Origin: Myxococcota bacterium
GTDB lineage: Bacteria; Myxococcota_A; UBA9160; JAFDET01
Assembly: GCA_028278065.1 (NCBI GenBank)
Contig: JANQFA010000132.1
Coordinates: forward strand, 1-43,410
Length of the DNA: 43,410 bases
Reading direction: 5' to 3'
A program made the translations under genes and the position numbers. Below are positions 1 through 6,652 of the stretch, one piece after another. The notes below the pieces were generated by a model that had not been told where the DNA came from, did not search any database, and saw only the letters and a list, made by a program, of their open reading frames with translations. Every line of letters begins with the position of its first letter. The first letter of the stretch is position 1.

Positions 1-233
1 ACGAGCGCCGACTCCGAACGAGGCCGCTCGGAAGCCCCGCCCCGCATGCACTCACCTACGCGGGCTAGAAACGGAATGGACGCCAGGGCTTCCAGCGAGC
101 CGGGTCCATTCCTCGAAACACAACCTTTCGGCATCGGGATCCGCGGATCGAGCGCGGAGCGCTGCGCGCAGGGGGCCTGGAGAGCCGGCCTTTGGCCGCT
201 TCTCGGCCCTTCCTGAACGTTGCCGCTGTGGCG

Positions 234-551
234 TCAGAAGTCCCGCTCTTCGGGGTGGGTTCCGAGCGGGTCCTTGAACGTGAACTCGTAGGGCCCGCGC
301 ACGAGGTTGTTGAAGACCTCGGGAACGCTCTCGCGGTGGAAGATCGCGGTCACCGCACCGGCGGGCACGAAGGCGACCGCGCCGGCGGCCGTGGCGACCA
401 GCCCGAGCGGGCGCATCAGCACCAGGTCGAAGGCCCAGGGCACGCTGCCCGAGTCGATGTTGTCCAGGCGGCTGGCGGACGCCGGACCGGCCAGGCCCAC
501 AACCAGGGCGGCCGCGGCGAGCGCAGCGGTGAGGCTTCGGAAGCGGAGCAT
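234..551 (-). CDS. small exported protein of unknown function
   Basis: This 105-residue protein begins with a clear signal peptide (basic start, Ala/Leu-rich core at residues 8-22, likely cut after ASA near residue 27). The mature part has one apolar stretch at about 45-70 (RPLGLVATAAGAVAF) followed by a YEF-PLG segment. From memory, this RPLGLVAT...YTF-PLG pattern occurs in a family of small exported proteins sometimes mislabelled as multidrug transporters; no function is established. The ATG is preceded by GGAGGG (minus strand, about 559-564), which fixes the start. It stands alone, 109 bp downstream of the SDR gene on the same strand. The 233 bp on its other side, up to the window edge, show nothing I can support. 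Confidence 0.75.
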   Translation of the reverse strand: MLRFRSLTAALAAAALVVGLAGPASASRLDNIDSGSVPWAFDLVLMRPLGLVATAAGAVAFVPAGAVTAIFHRESVPEVFNNLVRGPYEFTFKDPLGTHPEERDF

Positions 552-660
552 GGTGGTCCCTCCAGGATGCGGTTCTCCGACCCCTTCATCGGTCGTCCCG
601 GAGCAAACATGAAGCGGTTCGGGCCCGGCGCGCGCGGCCGCGCATCGCGAACCGGCAACT

Positions 661-1425
661 TCAGCCCGAGATCAGCATCCCCCCGTCGACGGGCAGGATC
701 TGGCCGGTGACCAGATCCGATCCGGCCACCAGGCCCAGGATGGCCGCGGCGACGTCCTCGGGGTCGCACACTCGACCGAGAGGCGCCTTCTGCTCCATCG
801 CCGCCTTGATCGCCTCGTAGGCATCCCCCAGGCCACCGGCCAGCCAGCGACCCGTGATGAAGCCGGGGGCGACGGCGTTGACCCGGATGCGGGGTGCCAG
901 GGTGCGCGCCAGGGTCACGGTCAGGTTGTTCAGGGCGGCCTTGCTCGCGCAGTACGGGAGCGAGCTCCCCACCCCGGCGATCCCGGCGACGCTCGAGACG
1001 TTGACGATCTCCCCCTCGCCCGCCTCCTCCATGGGGCCCCGCGCCGCGCGGGCGCACTGGAAGGCGCCGAGCACGTTCACGGCCATCAGCCGCTCCCAGT
1101 CGGCGGCCTCGAGGCCCTCCAGATCCGCATGGGGAACGAAGACGGTGACGCCGGCGCTCTGCACCAGGACGTCCAGGCGGCCCAGCTCGCGCACGGTCGC
1201 GGACACCAGGTCGCGGCAGGCGCTGTCCTCGGCCACGTCGCCCTGGAGCGCGACGGCCTTCACGCCCAGGTCGCGGGCCTCGGCCGCAGTGGCCTCGGCT
1301 TCGTCGCGGGAGCGGCTGTAGTTGACGGCGACGGCGCAGCCGCGGCGCGCCAGCTCGAGGGCGGTGGCCCGGCCTACGCCGGTTCCCCCGCCGGTGATCA
1401 GGCCAGCCCTGCCTTCCAGGTCCAT
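661..1425 (-). CDS. SDR-family oxidoreductase (FabG-like)
   Basis: A 254-residue classical short-chain dehydrogenase/reductase, normal length for the family. The NAD(P)-binding motif TGGGTGVG lies at residues 11-18, the N-A-G position reads QSAGV near 90, the catalytic Ser is in NVSSVAG, and the catalytic Tyr/Lys in YCASK. The end, GQILPVDGGM, is typical of FabG relatives. The substrate cannot be read from sequence: a 3-oxoacyl or other beta-keto substrate is likely. The start is set by an AGGAGGT ribosome site at 1430-1436, 4 bp from the ATG. It is divergent from sucA with 315 bp between them. Family call is sure; the specific role is not. Confidence 0.9.
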   Translation of the reverse strand: MDLEGRAGLITGGGTGVGRATALELARRGCAVAVNYSRSRDEAEATAAEARDLGVKAVALQGDVAEDSACRDLVSATVRELGRLDVLVQSAGVTVFVPHADLEGLEAADWERLMAVNVLGAFQCARAARGPMEEAGEGEIVNVSSVAGIAGVGSSLPYCASKAALNNLTVTLARTLAPRIRVNAVAPGFITGRWLAGGLGDAYEAIKAAMEQKAPLGRVCDPEDVAAAILGLVAGSDLVTGQILPVDGGMLISG

Positions 1426-1740
1426 TCGGCACCTCCTGTGGCCGAGCAGATTACCGCAGGAGGCCCCGCGCCCCGAGTCGAGGGGGACTTCCGGACACCC
1501 GCGAGGGATGCGAGTATTCGGGGGCCCGGGTGCGTCGGCACCGGAAGTCGAGTGGCGCATCGGCTCGCGCGTCTCGGTCTCTGCCGACGTGCCCGGGTCC
1601 AGTCGTCCCGGGCCCTCGGTGCGGCTCGGGCCACTCGCGCGACGTCGGAAGACGACGGGTGTTGAGGCCGGGGCGAAGGCGACCGAAGACTTGCTGAGGC
1701 ATCGGGCGGGCGCTGCGGCGCGAAGGGGAGTCTGAAGAGC
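1426..1740. promoter_or_regulatory. 315-bp divergent intergenic region, SDR / sucA
   Basis: No gene is supported here. It should hold the promoters of both divergent genes, but in this GC-rich sequence I cannot point to a convincing -35/-10 pair. Visible signals are the SDR ribosome site AGGAGGT (1430-1436, minus strand) and a purine run AAGGGGAG (1723-1730) suitably placed before the sucA ATG at 1741. Confidence 0.4.
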
Positions 1741-4614
1741 ATGGCGGGCGGGTCGCGATCGTCCTCGCCGGACGACCTGGAGGAATTCGGCATCAACGCG
1801 GCCGTGGTGGACGAGATCCACCACCGCTACGAGGTGGATCCCGGCTCGGTCCATCCGGACTGGAGCCGCCGCTTCGACAACGGCGCCGCTGCACCCCGGC
1901 CTCTCGAGGCCGGCACGCCGGTCACTCCAGCCACCGCCGTACCGGCGGTCTCCGCGCAGATCGAGCCGGCCGTCTCCGTGCAGATCGAGCCGGCCGTCTC
2001 CGTGCAGATCGAGCCGGCGGAGGCGCAGAAGCACGCCCGCGTGCTGCGCATGATCCACGCCTACCGGGCGCGCGGCCACCGCATCGCGGACATCGATCCC
2101 CTCGGCGGGCAGCCGACCTACTTCGCCGAGCTCGACCCGGCGAACTACGGGTTCGGGAACGAGGACCTCGAGAAGCTCTACATGTCCGGCGACCTGCCGG
2201 GCGACACCATGCAGAGCCTGGGCGACATCCTCGGGCGTCTGCGCCGCACCTACTGCGAGAAGATCGGCGTCGAGTTCACGCACGTGCAGGATCCGGGCTG
2301 CCGTCGCTGGCTCCAGGATCTGATGGAGGAGGACGAGAACACCCCCGACCTGACCCCGGAGGAGCGCCTGCGCATCCTCGAGAAGCTCTCGGCCGCCGAG
2401 CTCTTCGAGAACTTCCTCCACACGAAGTTCCTGGGGCAGAAGCGCTTCTCGCTCGAAGGCGCCGAGACCCTGATCCCGCTCCTCGACCATCTCGTGGAGG
2501 AGGGCGGGGCCAACGGCGCCCGCGAGTTCGTGCTGGGGATGGCTCACCGGGGTCGCCTGAACGTGCTCTCCAACATCATGGGCAAGTCCCTCGAGAGCAT
2601 GTTCTCCGAGTTCGAGGACATCGAGGACATCGAGGTGCCCTTCGGCTCGGGTGACGTGAAGTACCACAAGGGCTTCTCGAGCGATCGGCGCACGCGCTCG
2701 GGCCACAAGGTCCACCTGACCCTGACCGCCAACCCCTCCCACCTGGAAGCCGTCAATCCGGTCGTCGAGGGGCGTACGCGGGCGAAGCAGGTGCGCATGG
2801 GCGACAGCGATGGCGCGACGATCATTCCGATCCTGATCCACGGCGACGCCGCCTTCGCAGGCCAGGGGATCGTGCCCGAGACGCTCAACCTCTCGCAGGT
2901 GGCCGGCTACTCCACCGGCGGGACCGTTCACGTGGTGGTGAACAACCAGATCGGCTTCACGACCAATCCGTCGGAGGCGCGCTCGACCCTGTACTGCACC
3001 GACGTCGCCAAGATGATCCAGGTGCCGATCTTCCATGTGAACGGCGACGATCCGGAGGCCGTGCTGCACTGCGTGGAGCTGGCTCTCCAGTTCCGTCAGC
3101 GCTTCCATACCGACGTGGTGATCGACATGGTCTGCTACCGCAGGCACGGCCACAACGAGGGCGACGACCCGAGCTTCACCCAGCCGCTCCTCTACGAGAA
3201 GATCCGCGGCCGCCCGTCGGCCCGGAAGGTCTACACCGACCGTCTGATCCGGGAGGGCGTCCTCGACGCCGCCCGGGCACGCGAGATGGAGGAGGACCTG
3301 CGCTCCCAGCTGGACCAGGCCCTGGAGATCATCGACACGAACCCGCCGGGCCCCGACGAGCCCTACGATCCGCGCGGGCCCTGGACGGGCTTCTCGCGCA
3401 CGGCGCCCGAAGACGAGGAGCCCACCGGAGTGGGCATCGACATCCTCGCCCACATCTGCGAGGGCATCGCGAGCGTGCCCGCCGAGTTCCAGGTGCATCC
3501 CAAGCTCCAGCCCTTCCTCGAGAGGCGCCGCAAGGTGATCGGCGAGGACGGTGACATCGACTGGGCCACCGGAGAGGCGCTGGCGTTCGGCTCGCTCCTC
3601 CTCGAGGGCACGCCGGTGCGCCTCTCGGGCCAGGACTCGACTCGCGGTACCTTCAGCCAGCGCCATGCCGCGCTCGTCGACCAGAAGACGTCCGAGGAGT
3701 ACGCCCCTCTCGATCATCTCTCGGACAATCAGGCGCGCTTCGAGGTGTACGACAGCATCCTGTCCGAAGTGGCGGTGCTGGGCTTCGAGTACGGCTACAG
3801 CCTGGCGGACCCGACCACGCTCACCCTGTGGGAGGCCCAGTTCGGCGACTTCGTGAACGGCGCCCAGATCATCATCGATCAGTTCATCTCGTGCGCCCAC
3901 ACCAAGTGGCAGCGCATGAGCGGGCTGGTGATGCTGCTGCCCCACGGCTTCGAGGGGCAGGGTCCGGAGCACTCGAGCGCGCGCATGGAGCGCTTCCTGC
4001 AGCTCTGCGCAGAGGACGGGATGCAGGTCGTCAACTGCACGACGCCGGGGCAGTACTTCCACGTGCTGCGCCGCCAGATGCGCCGCGAGTTCCGCGCCCC
4101 GCTCGTGATCTTCACCCCGAAGAGCCTGTTGCGTCACAAGCGCGCCGTGTCCAAGCCGCGCGAGCTGGCCGAGGGCCGCTTCCTCGAGATCTTCGACGAT
4201 CCGATCGTGTCGCAGGATCCGGATGCCGCGGAGCGCGTCATCCTCTGCTGCGGGAAGGTCTACTACGACATTCTCGCCGAGCGCGAGAGGCGCTGGAGCG
4301 CCTCCGACACCGGTGGGGTGTCGGTGGTGCGTGTCGAGCAGCTCTACCCGTGGCCCGGCGCTGAGCTGGCCGCGACCCTGGCCCGGTACCGGAACGCAGA
4401 GCGCGTGGTGTGGTGTCAGGAGGAGCCCGCGAACATGGGCGCCTGGACCTTCGTGCGCGAGCGGCTCCAGGCCGCTCTGGGCTCCGGGCAGAAGCTCGCC
4501 TATGCGGGCCGCAAGGAGTCGGCCAGCCCGGCCACCGGAAGCGGCCGGCTGCACCGCGAAGAGCAGGCCCAGCTCGTGGCCGCGGCGTTCAACGGACTCC
4601 CGGACGTCGGCTAG
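1741..4614 (+). CDS. sucA: 2-oxoglutarate dehydrogenase E1 component
   Basis: A 957-residue thiamine-diphosphate enzyme that decarboxylates 2-oxoglutarate in the TCA-cycle complex. The N-terminal helix (INAAVVDEIHHRYEVDP, residues about 18-34) matches the short E1o N-terminal domain that binds E2/E3. A linker of three 8-residue repeats (A-V-S-x-Q-I-E-P, about 69-92) follows. The dehydrogenase core has HGDAAFAGQG and VVNNQIGFTT (ThDP/Mg site), and the pyrimidine-binding and C-terminal domains run to the end (EEPANMGAW). Length is close to the usual 930-950; there is no fused E2-like domain as in actinobacterial Kgd. Odd points: sucB and lpd do not follow, and the stop codon lies in a tandem repeat. 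The E1 product succinyl-enzyme and its substrate link it only metabolically to menD further on. Confidence 0.97.
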   Translation: MAGGSRSSSPDDLEEFGINAAVVDEIHHRYEVDPGSVHPDWSRRFDNGAAAPRPLEAGTPVTPATAVPAVSAQIEPAVSVQIEPAVSVQIEPAEAQKHARVLRMIHAYRARGHRIADIDPLGGQPTYFAELDPANYGFGNEDLEKLYMSGDLPGDTMQSLGDILGRLRRTYCEKIGVEFTHVQDPGCRRWLQDLMEEDENTPDLTPEERLRILEKLSAAELFENFLHTKFLGQKRFSLEGAETLIPLLDHLVEEGGANGAREFVLGMAHRGRLNVLSNIMGKSLESMFSEFEDIEDIEVPFGSGDVKYHKGFSSDRRTRSGHKVHLTLTANPSHLEAVNPVVEGRTRAKQVRMGDSDGATIIPILIHGDAAFAGQGIVPETLNLSQVAGYSTGGTVHVVVNNQIGFTTNPSEARSTLYCTDVAKMIQVPIFHVNGDDPEAVLHCVELALQFRQRFHTDVVIDMVCYRRHGHNEGDDPSFTQPLLYEKIRGRPSARKVYTDRLIREGVLDAARAREMEEDLRSQLDQALEIIDTNPPGPDEPYDPRGPWTGFSRTAPEDEEPTGVGIDILAHICEGIASVPAEFQVHPKLQPFLERRRKVIGEDGDIDWATGEALAFGSLLLEGTPVRLSGQDSTRGTFSQRHAALVDQKTSEEYAPLDHLSDNQARFEVYDSILSEVAVLGFEYGYSLADPTTLTLWEAQFGDFVNGAQIIIDQFISCAHTKWQRMSGLVMLLPHGFEGQGPEHSSARMERFLQLCAEDGMQVVNCTTPGQYFHVLRRQMRREFRAPLVIFTPKSLLRHKRAVSKPRELAEGRFLEIFDDPIVSQDPDAAERVILCCGKVYYDILAERERRWSASDTGGVSVVRVEQLYPWPGAELAATLARYRNAERVVWCQEEPANMGAWTFVRERLQAALGSGQKLAYAGRKESASPATGSGRLHREEQAQLVAAAFNGLPDVG
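1945..2016 (+). repeat. 24-bp x 3 in-frame minisatellite in sucA linker
   Basis: Three tandem 24-bp units (1945-1968, 1969-1992, 1993-2016); units 2 and 3 are identical and unit 1 differs at a few bases. Each encodes A-V-S-(A/V)-Q-I-E-P. It sits between the E1 N-terminal helix and the catalytic core, where length variation should be tolerated. Confidence 0.95.
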
Positions 4615-4691
4615 GTACCCTCGGGCGGGCTCCCGGACGTCGGCTAGGTGCCCTCGAGCGGACTCCCGGAAGTCGGCTAGACGCCGTCGGC
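4593..4691 (+). repeat. 33-bp x 3 tandem repeat across the sucA stop codon
   Basis: Units are 4593-4625, 4626-4658 and 4659-4691, with a few substitutions between them. Each carries the string GGCTAG, so the sucA stop codon TAG (4612-4614) is repeated in the same phase every 11 codons. Loss of the first stop by substitution would add only 11 residues. The unit is the last few codons of sucA plus its stop, so it arose by tandem duplication of the gene end. Confidence 0.93.
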
Positions 4692-4744
4692 CACCGTAGG
4701 TCCCCTTCGGGTGTCCGCGGGGGGAGCGAAGGGCGGGGAGATCG

Positions 4745-4989
4745 ATGGACCGCACCGACCCGGCGGGGCCGGCGAGCCCGGGGCAGCGATCCGTGCTGGC
4801 CTTCGCAGCCTTCGTCGCAGTGCTCGGGCTTTCTCTCGCGGCGCCACCCGGGGCCGGCGCCGGAACGTTGGCCTGGACCACCGGCACCGCCGCGATCGTG
4901 GTCACGAGCCTGGGCGGGCTGCCGCGATCCTCACGGCGGGCGCGGCGGCGCTCTGCAGCGTCGCCCTCAGGAGACGCGCAGGCTCCTGA
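4745..4989 (+). pseudogene. small membrane protein, apparent -1 frameshift
   Basis: From ATG 4745, after a GGCGGGGAG ribosome site (about 4732-4740), the frame encodes about 58 residues with two apolar stretches (SVLAFAAFVAVLGLSLAAP; TLAWTTGTAAIVVTSLGG). Near 4915-4922 the sensible reading moves to another frame, which continues AAILTAGAAALCSVALRRR and stops at 4987-4989. In the original frame the reading becomes Arg/Ser-rich and antisense to the next gene. Adding one base in the run at about 4916-4921 restores a protein of about 81 residues with three apolar segments. I do not recognise it. It could be a recent pseudogene or a sequencing error. Its end overlaps the ABC ATPase gene by 23 bp, tail to tail. 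Confidence 0.5.
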
Positions 4990-6652
4990 GCCGGTTCAGC
5001 GCGGCCGCCACCTCGTGGCGGCGCGGGCGGGCGAGGTCCATCCAGTGGCGCGACAGCGACTCGAGTCCGTCTGCGTCGAGCTGGGCCTCCAGGGCGTCGA
5101 GTGCATCGGCGAGCGTCGCGGCGGCGCCCAGATGCCGTTCGCGCAGCGCCAGCAGCGCGCGACCCACCGCGCGGGTCTGGCTGCGGTCGACGAGCTGCTC
5201 CACGGCGCGCAGGTCGAGACGCTCGGCTCCGAACCCGATCTCGGAGACCGAGCGGGTGTCGATCTTCACGTCGCGGCGGCCGCGGGAGGGATCCAGGCTG
5301 CGGGGATCGGGGCAGCGTCGTCGCGGGGCGGCGAGGGGGCTCGCCACCTCGCGTCGGCGTCCGGTGTCGCGGGCACCGGCGATCTCGCGGGCTCGCTCGG
5401 TGACCAGGTCGGGCTCCCATCCGCGCATCGCGATCACCGTGTCCGCCGCCTCGAAGTAGTCGCCGCTCCCACCCATGACCAGGATCGTCGAGACGGCGAG
5501 GGACTCCCAGAGCTCGCGCACCCGGTCGACGAACGGGGTGATGGGCTCGTCTTCGCGGGCGACCAGGGCCTGCATGCGGGCATCGCGGATCATGAAGTTG
5601 GTGGCGCAGGTGTCCTCGTCCAGCAGGAGCGCGCGCGCGCCGGCCTCGATCGCCTCGACGATGGCAGCGGCCTGGCTGGTGCTTCCGCTGGCGTCGTCGC
5701 TCGAGAACGCGCGCGTGTCGCGGCCGCCGGGCAGCTCGCCGATGAACGGGCTGATGTCCACCCGCTCGACCCGGCGCCCGTCTTCGGCACGCACCTTCAC
5801 CGCGTCGGGATCGGTCGCCACCGCTTCGCGTCCGTCGCCGGGCACATGTGGATGAACTGCGCGCTGGAGCGCGCGCAGCAGAGTGGACTTGCCGTGATAG
5901 CCGCCTCCGACGACGAGCGTGACGCCGGTCGGGACGCCCATGCCCGCGATCCGGTACGGCGGATTCGGGACGGCGAGCTCCACGCGCAGAGCCTCGGGCG
6001 TGCGGAACGCCACCGCGCCGCGCAGCGGACGCTCGGAGACTCCGCTCTCGCGGGGGAGGATCGCGCCGTCGGCGACGAAGGCGACCAGCCCGCGCGCGCG
6101 GAGCTGGTCACGCAGGGTCTCGTGGTTCTCCACGCTCTCGACGAATGCGGTGGCTTCCTCCTCTTCGCCGGGAAGCAGGCTCGCGGCGATGCGCGGGAGC
6201 TCGTCGCAGAGGACGGCCTCGGCCTCTCGGCCCAGGATGCGGCGACCCGCTGCGGGCAGTCCCACCTCGAGCCGCGCCTCCGCCCCCTCGCCGTCGATCG
6301 CCAGGGCGGTGCGCTCGAGCACCTCCTGTCCGCCGGCGTCGATGGCGACGCGTCCGCTCTTGCCCGAGCCGCGTCGGCCGGCCGCCTCGCGTCGGATCGC
6401 CCGCGCAACGCGACGCGCGACGAAGTCCTCGAGCGCGATGCGACGCGTACGCGTCGACCAGAGGTCCGTCGGCCAGCGGTTCGGGAGGCGCAGCCGGACC
6501 CGCGAAGGGGCCGCGAAAGGATCGCTCTGCACGTGGTCGATCGAGAGGACGAGCTCGTCCTCGGTCCAGCGGCCCGCGATGTCCTTGTAGGCCTTGTACC
6601 CTCGGCCGTCGATGCGCAGGAGCTCCCGGCTCAGGTCTTCGAGCGAAGCCAC
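4967..6652 (-). CDS. predicted ABC-class ATPase (PF09818 type)
   Basis: A 561-residue soluble protein with a single ABC-like ATPase core. Walker A reads GGGYHGKST at about 249-257, a signature-like ASGSTSQAA lies at 321-329, and Walker B is ALLLDEDTCATNFMIRD from 341. The conserved N-terminal stretch (IDGRGYKAYKDIAG, 14-27) and this architecture fit the family named predicted ATPase of the ABC class, whose biochemical role is not established to my knowledge. There are no membrane segments, so it is not a transporter. The GTG start at 6652 lies inside the last codons of the upstream aminopeptidase gene (22-bp overlap), implying coupled translation. No good ribosome site is visible, so a start a few codons later is possible. 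Confidence 0.88.
   Translation of the reverse strand: MASLEDLSRELLRIDGRGYKAYKDIAGRWTEDELVLSIDHVQSDPFAAPSRVRLRLPNRWPTDLWSTRTRRIALEDFVARRVARAIRREAAGRRGSGKSGRVAIDAGGQEVLERTALAIDGEGAEARLEVGLPAAGRRILGREAEAVLCDELPRIAASLLPGEEEEATAFVESVENHETLRDQLRARGLVAFVADGAILPRESGVSERPLRGAVAFRTPEALRVELAVPNPPYRIAGMGVPTGVTLVVGGGYHGKSTLLRALQRAVHPHVPGDGREAVATDPDAVKVRAEDGRRVERVDISPFIGELPGGRDTRAFSSDDASGSTSQAAAIVEAIEAGARALLLDEDTCATNFMIRDARMQALVAREDEPITPFVDRVRELWESLAVSTILVMGGSGDYFEAADTVIAMRGWEPDLVTERAREIAGARDTGRRREVASPLAAPRRRCPDPRSLDPSRGRRDVKIDTRSVSEIGFGAERLDLRAVEQLVDRSQTRAVGRALLALRERHLGAAATLADALDALEAQLDADGLESLSRHWMDLARPRRHEVAAALNRLRSLRVS

Noticed and set aside
160..215. GC-rich hairpin downstream of the first gene as a terminator
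   Set aside because: The stem is short and imperfect and is not followed by a T run on the relevant strand.
661..4905. Very long open frame on the minus strand running antisense through sucA
   Set aside because: Only its last 254 codons (the SDR) have protein character; the rest is a shadow of sucA caused by high GC content.
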